Program-made: the position numbers and the translations under genes
Source of the DNA: JBBDYD01 sp040901865
GTDB taxonomy: Bacteria; Bacteroidota; Ignavibacteria; UBA10030
Assembly: GCA_040901865.1 (NCBI GenBank)
Contig: JBBDYD010000036.1
Span: 1 to 7,888, forward strand
Reading direction: 5' to 3'
DNA length: 7,888 nt
Notes under the pieces: generated by a model
Databases searched by the model: none
Seen by the model: only the letters and a program-made list of their open reading frames with translations
Told to the model about the DNA's origin: nothing
In this document: positions 1 to 6,564 of the stretch, one piece after another
Numbering within the stretch: the stretch's first letter is position 1
How the letters are laid out: each line of letters opens with the position of its first letter

Positions 1-7
1 TCATGAG

Positions 8-187
8 CTAGAAAAGTGTATAAATAAATGGCGCCAGGGCGGATCCCTGTGTCACAACAATGAACAATCCCAGGAGCAGAAGAACAAAAATGATCGGACC
101 CAGCCACCACTTCTTGCGAACTCTCATGAAGGCCCAGAGCTCTTTGAAGATTGCAAGATGGTCTTTTATTCTTTTGATGATGGCCAT
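8..187 (-). CDS. DUF5989-family small membrane protein (SxtK-like)
   Basis: Encodes a 59-residue protein with a basic amphipathic N-terminus (MAIIKRIKDH at residues 1-10), an LWAFMRVRKKWW segment at about residues 17-28 and one hydrophobic helix at about residues 31-47 (PIIFVLLLLGLFIVV). It ends in a short ALAPFIYTLF tail. This is the layout of the DUF5989 family, which is typically 50-60 residues and is commonly found next to NodU-type carbamoyltransferases; SxtK of saxitoxin clusters is of similar size and position. The start is supported by AGGA at 194-197 (minus strand), 6 nt before the ATG, which overlaps the TAG stop of the carbamoyltransferase and suggests translational coupling. The protein is probably an inner-membrane partner or anchor of the enzyme. 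Its biochemical function is unknown. The family call is by recall of sequence pattern and gene order, not by a search. Confidence 0.85.
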   Translation of the reverse strand: MAIIKRIKDHLAIFKELWAFMRVRKKWWLGPIIFVLLLLGLFIVVTQGSALAPFIYTLF

Positions 188-195
188 GATGATTC

Positions 196-1935
196 CTAAT
201 CCGGCTTGAAAGCCTCAGCCATTACGGCCGTGCGGTCCACTGCTGTCATTTCCGCCTTATCCAGGATAAAGCTCCCAAGAACGAGGTGATCCATTTCTGT
301 CCGTAAGAAGCATTTCCAGGCATCTTCCGGCGTGCAGACGATGGGTTCGCCCCGGACGTTGAATGAGGTATTGATGAGAACGGGGCAGCCTGTCTGGTTT
401 TCAAATTCCTTGAGCAGATCGTAAAAGAGAGGATGCTGGCTGCGTGACACCGTCTGGAGCCGGGCAGAACCATCCAGATGCGTCACTGCGGGGATCTCCC
501 GCTTGTCCTCCCTCACCGTTGCGACGAAAAGCATATAAGGGCTCGGACGGTCCCATAGGAAGTAATCAGAAACGCGATCTTCCAGAACGGCGGGAGCGAA
601 CGGCCTGAAGCTTTCCCTGAATTTGATCTTCAGGTTCACAATCGATTGATTCTTTGGATTCCGGGCATCGGCGAGAATGCTCCTGGCCCCAAGCGCCCGC
701 GGGCCGAACTCCATCCGACCTTGAAACCATCCGATCACTTTTTGGTCAGCCAAAAGCCTGGCAGTCTCGCTCAGAAGTTCTTCCCGGGAACATTTTCGGA
801 AGGGTACCTCTAATATTCGAAGAAAATGTTCGATGTCGGAATCACTGAACTCCGGCCCAAGAAACACATCCGACATCACGTAGGTTCTGGGTTTCTTCAG
901 AACGGTGTTGTAGACATAGAACGCTGCCCCTACGGCTCCACCTGCGTCCCCCGCCGCCGGCTGAACAAACACCTCCTGGAACGGTGTATGCTCCAGGATC
1001 TTGCTGTTTGAAACGCAATTGAGTGCAACACCGCCGGCCATACATAAGCGCGTTTCACCCGTTTCCCTGGCTATAGCTCTTGCCATCCTGACCACAATTT
1101 CATCTGTCACCTTCTGAAGAGATGCCGCCACATCCTTGTAAAATTGCGACAGCTCTGATTCCGGTTTACGGCGGGGTTGACCCATGAATCGGTCAAAGGC
1201 GCCCGAGGTCATCGTCAGCCCGTAGTCATACGAAAAGTACTTCATGTTGATCCTGAATCCGCCATCCTCGCCGACGTGAAGAAGCTCATTCATGATCTTG
1301 TCATAGAAGACCGGCTCGCCATAAGGCGCCAATCCCATCACCTTATACTCGGCACTATTGACCCTGAACCCAAGATAATAGGTAAATGCAGAATAAAGAA
1401 GCCCAAGGGAGTGGGGAAAATAGATGGCACGCCGAAGGTGAATTTCGGTGCCTTTTCCCACGCCATAGGTCGAAGTTTCCCACTCCCCCACCCCGTCAAT
1501 GGTCAGGATTGCGGCCTTTTCAAAGGGTGAGACGAGAAACGCGCTCGCCGCGTGAGACATATGGTGCTCGGTAAAAAGGATCTCCCCTTCATACGAAAGT
1601 TCTTTTTTTATCGTCTGGGGTATCCAGATCTTGTCTTTCAGCCATACAGGCATGGCCTTGAGAAAGGACGGAAGGCCCTTGGGAAACGTCGCGAGATACG
1701 TCGAGAGGATGCGCTCGAATTTCACCAGCGGTTTGTCGTAGAAGACAATGTAATCGACCTGGGAAGGGTCAAGTCCGGCAGTGTCCAGGCAATAGTGGAT
1801 CGCGTTTATGGGAAAGTTCTGATCGTGGCGCTGCCTTGTAAACCGTTCCTCCTGGCCGGCGGCAATCAGTACGCCGTCGCGGACGAGAGCAGCGGCGGCG
1901 TCATGATAGAAGCACGAGATTCCCAGGATTGTCAT
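196..1935 (-). CDS. NodU/CmcH/TobZ-family O-carbamoyltransferase
   Basis: A full-length 579-residue enzyme expected to transfer a carbamoyl group from carbamoyl phosphate, in an ATP-dependent manner via carbamoyl-adenylate, to a hydroxyl of an unidentified acceptor. The N-terminal Kae1-like domain spans about residues 1-345. It starts with the typical ILGISCFYHDAAAALV and EERFTR segments. It contains HHMSHAA (H124, H128: likely metal ligands), TIDGVGEWET (145-154), YKVMGLAPYG (197-206), AGGVALNC (300-307) and GDAGGAVGAA (329-338, D330 the likely third metal ligand). The C-terminal domain, from about residue 355, carries FQGRMEFGPRALGARSILAD (404-423), KFRESFRPFAP (438-448) and INTSFNVRGEPIV (521-533). 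All hallmark motifs are intact, so it should be active. The start is backed by GAGG at 1941-1944, overlapping the upstream stop codon. It sits between the SxtJ-like and DUF5989 genes as the second gene of the operon. The acceptor (sugar, polyol, lipid or peptide) cannot be read from sequence. Confidence 0.96.
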   Translation of the reverse strand: MTILGISCFYHDAAAALVRDGVLIAAGQEERFTRQRHDQNFPINAIHYCLDTAGLDPSQVDYIVFYDKPLVKFERILSTYLATFPKGLPSFLKAMPVWLKDKIWIPQTIKKELSYEGEILFTEHHMSHAASAFLVSPFEKAAILTIDGVGEWETSTYGVGKGTEIHLRRAIYFPHSLGLLYSAFTYYLGFRVNSAEYKVMGLAPYGEPVFYDKIMNELLHVGEDGGFRINMKYFSYDYGLTMTSGAFDRFMGQPRRKPESELSQFYKDVAASLQKVTDEIVVRMARAIARETGETRLCMAGGVALNCVSNSKILEHTPFQEVFVQPAAGDAGGAVGAAFYVYNTVLKKPRTYVMSDVFLGPEFSDSDIEHFLRILEVPFRKCSREELLSETARLLADQKVIGWFQGRMEFGPRALGARSILADARNPKNQSIVNLKIKFRESFRPFAPAVLEDRVSDYFLWDRPSPYMLFVATVREDKREIPAVTHLDGSARLQTVSRSQHPLFYDLLKEFENQTGCPVLINTSFNVRGEPIVCTPEDAWKCFLRTEMDHLVLGSFILDKAEMTAVDRTAVMAEAFKPD

Positions 1936-1942
1936 GGCTTCC

Positions 1943-2188
1943 TCAAAACTGATGCCTGCACTCTTCCAGAGTGTGTTTTAGCGGAGCTTTTGCTTTCCAG
2001 AGCGGCCGCGAGGGGGTCTTCATTCGCTTTTCAAGCAAGTCGCTGCCAAAGGCACGCATGATCAGAGAGAGGGGGCCAATCAGTAGGAAGTACACCAGGG
2101 TGAGAAGCAGGGTCGTGTTGACGATCCCAAGAACACGGGCAAACGCCATCCAGCCCCTGTATGCCAAAGAGCCGGCTTTCCCGATCAC
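1943..2188 (-). CDS. Short SxtJ-like membrane protein
   Basis: An 81-residue protein if started at the GTG at 2188. It has a YRGWMAFARVLGIVN amphipathic stretch (about residues 10-24), one strong membrane helix (about residues 25-44, TTLLLTLVYFLLIGPLSLIM), then RAFGSDLLEKR and a basic C-terminal tail. The W-x-x-A-x-x-[LI]-G-x-V-N/T followed by a Y-x-L-x-x-x-P-[LI]-x-L-x-x-R-x-x-G pattern matches the C-terminal part of SxtJ-family proteins, which are encoded next to carbamoyltransferases. Usual members are longer, about 130 residues with more membrane segments, so this one is short at the N-terminus. The reading frame stays open upstream to 2353, but that extension shows no hydrophobic helix of the expected type and crosses the predicted promoter. 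It is the first gene of the leftward operon and likely a membrane partner of the carbamoyltransferase. Function is unknown; the family assignment is moderately sure. Confidence 0.72.
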   Translation of the reverse strand: MIGKAGSLAYRGWMAFARVLGIVNTTLLLTLVYFLLIGPLSLIMRAFGSDLLEKRMKTPSRPLWKAKAPLKHTLEECRHQF

Positions 2189-2194
2189 GCTCTT

Positions 2195-2199
2195 CCTCC
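2195..2199 (-). promoter_or_regulatory. Shine-Dalgarno that sets the SxtJ-like start
   Basis: On the minus strand a perfect GGAGG lies 6 nt before the GTG at 2188 (CTGGAGGAAGAGCGTG). No comparable site precedes the other in-frame candidates (GTG at 2263 or ATG at 2353), so this site decides the start. Confidence 0.75.
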
Positions 2200-2268
2200 A
2201 GGTCCACAACGGAGGGACGCGAGAAGGAACGAGCGTTTCGGCATGATTGGAATTCGCTTTCACAAAAA

Positions 2269-2297
2269 AATATAGCCAAAAGAGCCCCGAGTTGCAA
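2269..2297 (-). promoter_or_regulatory. Sigma-70-like promoter of the carbamoyltransferase operon
   Basis: Reading the minus strand, TTGCAA (2297-2292) and TATATT (2274-2269) are separated by exactly 17 nt, close to the housekeeping consensus. Transcription would begin near 2262 and give a leader of about 75 nt before the GTG at 2188. The match is by eye. If the organism uses a Bacteroidota-type primary sigma factor with different preferences, the site may not be used. The rightward operon must also start from this 2264-2431 gap, but I see no convincing plus-strand -35/-10 pair. Confidence 0.5.
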
Positions 2298-2431
2298 CCA
2301 GGCACAGTTCGATCATGGTCAGTTTGACGGAGCCACACTCCACATTTCTCCAATTTTCGTTTCCGCCAAAAAATCGTTTACATTGAAACCATAGATATCG
2401 GTACCATGGATTGGAACGACTCCATATCGCA

Positions 2432-4429
2432 ATGAGAAAATCCACAACGACGAAAGGAACTCTTCCGAAACCAATGTCGGGCACGAAGAGGCGGATCTTC
2501 ATCGGTGTAACAGTCCTCTCCCCTGCCCTCTTCTTCTTGCTGCTGGAGTTTGTACTGCGGTGGGCGAATTACGGACCATCACTGAATCTGTTCATCCGCG
2601 AGGAGCGCGGTGGACAGACATTCCTCGTCATGAATCCCGATGTGCGACACCGCTATTTTCAAACCGTCGACTTCAGTCCCACCACCTCGCACGATTTCTT
2701 TCAGTCCCCGAAACCTGCAGGCGTCACTCGCATTTTTTTTCTTGGCGGTTCGACGACGGTCGGCTTCCCATACGGCTATGCCGGATCATTCCCCGCGTTT
2801 GCGGGGGACCGGCTGCGGCGCATCTTCCCGGCCCGCAAATTCGAAATAATCAACCTTGCCATGACAGCAACCAACAGTTTTACAGCTGCTGACATCGCGC
2901 GGGAACTTCCGGAGTACGAACCTGATGTCATAGCGGTGTACGATGGACACAATGAGTTTTACGGCGCCCTTGGCGCCGCCTCCCGTGAATTGCCGACCGG
3001 AACACAATGGACAACGGCCCTTCATTTGCGATTAGTGCATTTGAAAACATACTTGTTTGCGAGAAACATTCTTACGTCGATCTCTTCAGTGTTCGGTTCG
3101 GGTGTAACCACAGATGCTGGAACAATGATGGAACATCTCGCCAAAGACCGGCTTGTTCGGATTGAGAGCGAGACCTACCAAACGGCCCTGGACATCTTCG
3201 AAAACAACCTCTCTGCCCTGGCAGGGGTTTGCAGAGGTTCATCCATTCCGCTTGTGCTCGGAACGCAGGTGTCCAATCTCCGGGATCAGCCGCCGTTTGA
3301 ATCTGCATTTTCCGAGCGACTCCCGGCAGGCCAGGTTCAGATAATCGAACGGCTTTCAGATGAGGCCGCCTCCCTTCGCTCCTCTGGGAGTATTGCAGAA
3401 GCCCTTCAATCCCTGCAGCAGGCCGTCCTCCTCGACTCAACGCACGCAATGAACCACTATCACATCGCCCAGGCACTTGATGCTCTGGATATGAAAGGGC
3501 AAGCATTGCAGGCCTATACTGCTGCCCGGGATTTCGACCTTCTTCGTTTTCGTGCGGACTCAAGGTTCAACGATGCCATACGATCGATGCAGGACGGAAC
3601 CAGCATCGTGGTGGCAGACTGTGAACAGATGTTCGTGGAATTTTCGCCGGATTCCCTTCCCGGATACAATCTCATTCTCGAGCATTTGCATCCGAATCTC
3701 GAGGGGAACTTTTTGCTGGCAAAGGCGTACGTCGATGCCATGCGGCGCATGGGATTGTTCGGAAGCGGGCAAGAATGGCTCACTGCAGACACTCTTGACG
3801 AGAGGGGGTTGCGGGCCGATCGAATCATCACTCCTCTCGACCGCCTTGCGGCCGACAGACGGATCAACCTGTTGATGTCCCGCTGGCCGTTCAACAAGCC
3901 GCCGGACGAAAGGCGCTCGCCCGGAATTCTGGACTCTTTTATCGACTCCCTGCTCTACGGAAGCTCCTCCTGGGAGGTGGTTCATGTGGCGGCTGCGCAA
4001 TTCTACGAACGCAAGGGCATGTATGCGGAGTCGGAGACAGAATACCGCTCACTCATGGACCGTCTTCCCCATTCAGTCTCTCCTTCACTGGCCCTTGGCC
4101 AGGTTTTGATCCGTCAAAGAAAATTGGACGAAGCGTCAGGCGTTTTTCGTCAGTCTCTGCAGCGGGAACGAACGACGTTTGCCCTGGCCAGGATTGGCAG
4201 CCTGGAGTTGGACCGGGGAAATTTCAGCGAAGCCATCCCGATCCTGGAAGAGGCGCACTCGCTGGGCAAGAGTGTGAATGACCGGATGGAAACATCGTTC
4301 CTCCTCGGCGTCGCGTTTTACCGTACGGGAGACCAATCCAGGGCCCGCCAGCACCTCCAGAACGTACTGATGCTCAATCCATCACATCAACCAGCGGCGC
4401 AGATTCTCCGCCTCCTCAACCGGAAATGA
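2432..4429 (+). CDS. Membrane-anchored SGNH hydrolase-like protein with TPR repeats (copy 1)
   Basis: A 665-residue protein when started at the ATG at 2432. It has a basic N-terminus and one signal-anchor helix (about residues 22-42), so the rest probably faces the periplasm. The SGNH/GDSL-hydrolase motifs are: LGGSTTVGFPYG with candidate nucleophile S107; INLAMTATNS with N141 (block II); DGHNEFYG with N174 (block III); and LEHLHPN with H420 (block V), where the acidic residue is E417 rather than Asp. A TPR-like stretch (about 304-371, ending ARDFDLLRFRA) lies between blocks III and V, so helical repeats are nested in the catalytic fold. A conserved RWPF element follows, then about four TPRs (514-658). 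The ATG at 2432 was chosen because it gives an N-terminus matching the downstream paralogue. A TTG at 2411 and an ATG at 2474 stay possible, and none has a good Shine-Dalgarno. The likely role is esterase or acyl-transfer chemistry on an envelope component; the substrate is unknown. Confidence 0.87.
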   Translation: MRKSTTTKGTLPKPMSGTKRRIFIGVTVLSPALFFLLLEFVLRWANYGPSLNLFIREERGGQTFLVMNPDVRHRYFQTVDFSPTTSHDFFQSPKPAGVTRIFFLGGSTTVGFPYGYAGSFPAFAGDRLRRIFPARKFEIINLAMTATNSFTAADIARELPEYEPDVIAVYDGHNEFYGALGAASRELPTGTQWTTALHLRLVHLKTYLFARNILTSISSVFGSGVTTDAGTMMEHLAKDRLVRIESETYQTALDIFENNLSALAGVCRGSSIPLVLGTQVSNLRDQPPFESAFSERLPAGQVQIIERLSDEAASLRSSGSIAEALQSLQQAVLLDSTHAMNHYHIAQALDALDMKGQALQAYTAARDFDLLRFRADSRFNDAIRSMQDGTSIVVADCEQMFVEFSPDSLPGYNLILEHLHPNLEGNFLLAKAYVDAMRRMGLFGSGQEWLTADTLDERGLRADRIITPLDRLAADRRINLLMSRWPFNKPPDERRSPGILDSFIDSLLYGSSSWEVVHVAAAQFYERKGMYAESETEYRSLMDRLPHSVSPSLALGQVLIRQRKLDEASGVFRQSLQRERTTFALARIGSLELDRGNFSEAIPILEEAHSLGKSVNDRMETSFLLGVAFYRTGDQSRARQHLQNVLMLNPSHQPAAQILRLLNRK

Positions 4430-6447
4430 CCGATAATCACGACACTCCGGAATCCGGACTTGTGCCAGGGAGGAAGCTCTTCTTCTGGCTTGTCACACTT
4501 TCAATTCCCGTTGTGACACTAACCGTCCTCGAGATTATTCTCCGCTTGTTCAACTACGGCGGAACACTGGATCTTGTTGTTTCCAGAACCGTTGGTGACC
4601 GCGAAGAATACGTGATCAATCGTTCGTTCGCACAGCGGTACTTCCCTGCGTCCGGTATCGTTGTTCCGGAACCGGCGGAAGATACGTTCATGATCACGAA
4701 AACCGCCGCGACAAAGAGGATCTTCTGCATCGGGGAATCTACCATGGCCGGATTCCCATACGATTTCCACGCCACCGCACCATCGATGCTGGCAGCAAGG
4801 CTTCGGCTGGATCTCCCGGATTACAACATTGAAGTGATCAACGCAGGGCTATCCGCCGTGAGCAGTTTTGTGCTCGTGGACATGCTCGAGGAGCTCCTCG
4901 AGTATAAGCCGGATCTGATCATTGTATATTCCGGCCACAACGAATTCTATGGGGCGTTTGGAACAGCATCAAGTGTCGGATTTGGAAGCAACCAGTTGAT
5001 CACCAGGCTCGCCGTTTGGCTTACCCGTTTCAAGATCTTCCTTGTTCTCCGCGATTTCGTTGGATGGGCCAAGTCGCAATTCGGTTCGACTCCACAGACA
5101 CCTTCCGGCTCAATGATGTCCGAAATGATCGGGGATCAGAAGGTGATATATGGCGGCCCGGCGTACCAGGATGCCAGATTTGCCTATCAAGAGAACCTCA
5201 GGCGAATGATCGAACTCGGGAATCGGCATAACGTGCCCATCCTCTTCTCCGCCCTCGTCAGCAACCTTCGGGATCACCCACCGTTTCAGTCGGCTTTCAC
5301 AAACAACGATGCATCCGTCCAAACGACCATGCAACGGATCATTTCCGCCGGTGACAGCCTCTTGGCCTCAGGCAATATTGAGGCCGCGGTGAATTCGTTT
5401 ACCAGGGCGGTGCAGCTTGATTCCGGATATGCGTCGGGATGGTATAAGCTTGCCCGGGCTCTCGACCGGCGGGGGAAAACCGAAACGGCGGCACAAGCGT
5501 ACCGCAACGCAAGGGATTTCGACGTGCTCAGGTTCCGAGCAACAACTGAATTTGAATCGGACCTGCAGGAAATCTGCGAAGAACTCAGCGCTCCAATCGC
5601 CCGTGTTGATCAGGTCTTCGAGGCGGAATCAAGAGATGGAATCCCCGGCAAGGAGCTCTTTACGGAGCACCTTCACCCGAACATCCGCGGCTACGCCCTC
5701 ATGGCGGAGTCATTTCATTCGGCAATCCGCAACAATGGGCTGTTCCTTTCCACGGGCGAATGGGCGATGCCTGCGAAGGAAGAGATCTATCAGGCCGGTT
5801 ACGGCACAACGGTTTTCGATACGCTTGTCGGCAGGATCAAGACGGACATTCTCACGCATCAATGGCCGTTTGTGGAATCTTCAAATTACCGGTTTCATCC
5901 AGGCAATGGGATCGAGGCGATCGTTCATGAATATATCCGGGGGAGGCTCGCGTGGTCAGAGGCCCGCTATACATTGGCTGAATATTTTGCTCAACGAAAG
6001 CAGTTTGAGCATGCCCGAAAGGAATGCCTTGCGGTCTCTCGGGTCATTCCGTTTTCGTACGAGCCTCTTCTCAGGGTGGCCGACTATTACCGTCAGGAAG
6101 GTCTGAATACCGAGGCAATGGCCTCCTACAGGCGTTGCATCGAAATTCAGGACAATCCGTACGCGCGGTTGAAGCTCGCTATTCTCCTGTTGGAACGCGA
6201 AATGGCCCGGGACGCTGTTGTGGAGATCGAACGGGCCTTTGCGGTTTCGGATTCAACACGATTATCCCTTTCGCCGGAAGCCAGGGCAAACGCGAGATAC
6301 CTGCTCGCCGTTGCCTATGCGAAGTCCGGCATTCTCGGTAAGGCAAGAGATCAGGCAGAGCAGGCCCTTCGGTACAAACCCTCCGACCCGGACATCATGG
6401 ATCTGCTTCGGCAGATCCGCCAACTGGAGCAATCCCCGCTCCGCTAA
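4426..6447 (+). CDS. Membrane-anchored SGNH hydrolase-like protein with TPR repeats (copy 2)
   Basis: A 673-residue paralogue of the preceding gene, whose stop it overlaps by ATGA, so translation is probably coupled. It has an N-terminal anchor (about residues 18-39) followed by LRLFNYGG, as in copy 1. The SGNH motifs are: IGESTMAGFPY (candidate S105, with GES where copy 1 has GGS); INAGLSAVSS (N139, G141); SGHNEFYGAFG (N172); and TEHLHPN (E414, H417). VSNLRDHPPFQSAF (278-291) and ARDFDVLRFRA (362-372) are nearly identical to copy 1. TPR helices at about 305-365 are inserted between blocks III and V, and further TPRs fill about 505-660 after the shared QWPF element. Both copies keep all motifs, so neither looks decayed. 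They may form a heteromeric pair or have split specificities. Acyl-esterase or acyltransferase activity is inferred from the fold family; no substrate is indicated. Confidence 0.88.
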   Translation: MTDNHDTPESGLVPGRKLFFWLVTLSIPVVTLTVLEIILRLFNYGGTLDLVVSRTVGDREEYVINRSFAQRYFPASGIVVPEPAEDTFMITKTAATKRIFCIGESTMAGFPYDFHATAPSMLAARLRLDLPDYNIEVINAGLSAVSSFVLVDMLEELLEYKPDLIIVYSGHNEFYGAFGTASSVGFGSNQLITRLAVWLTRFKIFLVLRDFVGWAKSQFGSTPQTPSGSMMSEMIGDQKVIYGGPAYQDARFAYQENLRRMIELGNRHNVPILFSALVSNLRDHPPFQSAFTNNDASVQTTMQRIISAGDSLLASGNIEAAVNSFTRAVQLDSGYASGWYKLARALDRRGKTETAAQAYRNARDFDVLRFRATTEFESDLQEICEELSAPIARVDQVFEAESRDGIPGKELFTEHLHPNIRGYALMAESFHSAIRNNGLFLSTGEWAMPAKEEIYQAGYGTTVFDTLVGRIKTDILTHQWPFVESSNYRFHPGNGIEAIVHEYIRGRLAWSEARYTLAEYFAQRKQFEHARKECLAVSRVIPFSYEPLLRVADYYRQEGLNTEAMASYRRCIEIQDNPYARLKLAILLLEREMARDAVVEIERAFAVSDSTRLSLSPEARANARYLLAVAYAKSGILGKARDQAEQALRYKPSDPDIMDLLRQIRQLEQSPLR

Positions 6448-6453
6448 AAACAA

Positions 6454-6484
6454 AGAGGCAGGACGTCGATCACGCCCTGCCTCT
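6454..6484 (-). terminator. Hairpin terminator for the leftward secreted-protein gene
   Basis: Perfect 9-bp inverted repeat (AGAGGCAGG at 6454-6462, CCTGCCTCT at 6476-6484) with a 13-nt loop. On the minus strand the stem is followed directly by a T-rich tract (TTGTTTTTAG), which fits intrinsic termination of the gene arriving from the right. On the plus strand no T-tract follows, so it would end rightward transcripts poorly. It lies just past the stop codon of the second SGNH gene. Confidence 0.6.
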
Positions 6485-6503
6485 CGGAACTGCATCAGGA
6501 GCT

Positions 6504-6550
6504 AAAGGTTTCCTTCATTTCTGGAAAAGGCCTGGTAGAAGGAAACCTTT
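6504..6550 (+). terminator. Long-stem hairpin, likely terminator of the SGNH operon
   Basis: Perfect 13-bp inverted repeat (6504-6516 and 6538-6550, arms AAAGGTTTCCTTC and GAAGGAAACCTTT) with a 21-nt loop, placed 56 nt after the second SGNH stop. On the plus strand the descending arm ends in TTTT, giving a short U-tract. The opposite strand gives only TTT then AG, so action on rightward transcripts is favoured. The large loop is unusual for an intrinsic terminator, and an RNA-processing or stability structure is an alternative. Confidence 0.5.
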
Positions 6551-6564
6551 TGCACAGGTTCCTT

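Noticed and set aside
1..4. Minus-strand ATG at 4-2 just after the DUF5989 stop, possibly the next operon gene
   Set aside because: Only four bases are visible and no ribosome site precedes it. A following gene is plausible from similar operons but cannot be supported here.
1552..2061. Open plus-strand frame of 169 codons opposite the carbamoyltransferase N-terminus and the SxtJ-like gene
   Set aside because: It runs antisense to strongly conserved carbamoyltransferase motifs, shows no family resemblance and has no convincing ribosome site. It is a shadow of the real gene.
196..2188. Saxitoxin biosynthesis locus
   Set aside because: Only the carbamoyltransferase and its two small partners resemble sxt genes. 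No SxtA-type polyketide synthase, amidinotransferase or oxygenase is present.
2261..2263. GTG at 2263 as an alternative start of the SxtJ-like protein
   Set aside because: It lies within a few bases of the predicted transcription start, follows a T-run with no ribosome site, and the added residues show no membrane helix. The GTG at 2188 has a perfect GGAGG.
2376..2405. Plus-strand promoter built from TTTACA and TAGATA upstream of SGNH copy 1
   Set aside because: The spacing between the two hexamers is 9 nt, far too short, and no better-spaced pair was found.
3072..3563. Minus-strand frame of 163 codons inside SGNH copy 1
   Set aside because: Antisense to a well-supported gene; the composition (Pro/Arg/Gly-rich, no domain) looks non-coding.
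5417..6106. Open plus-strand frame of 229 codons inside SGNH copy 2
   Set aside because: The product is rich in Arg and Ser with low-complexity character typical of an out-of-frame reading, and the overlapping frame encodes clear SGNH and TPR motifs.
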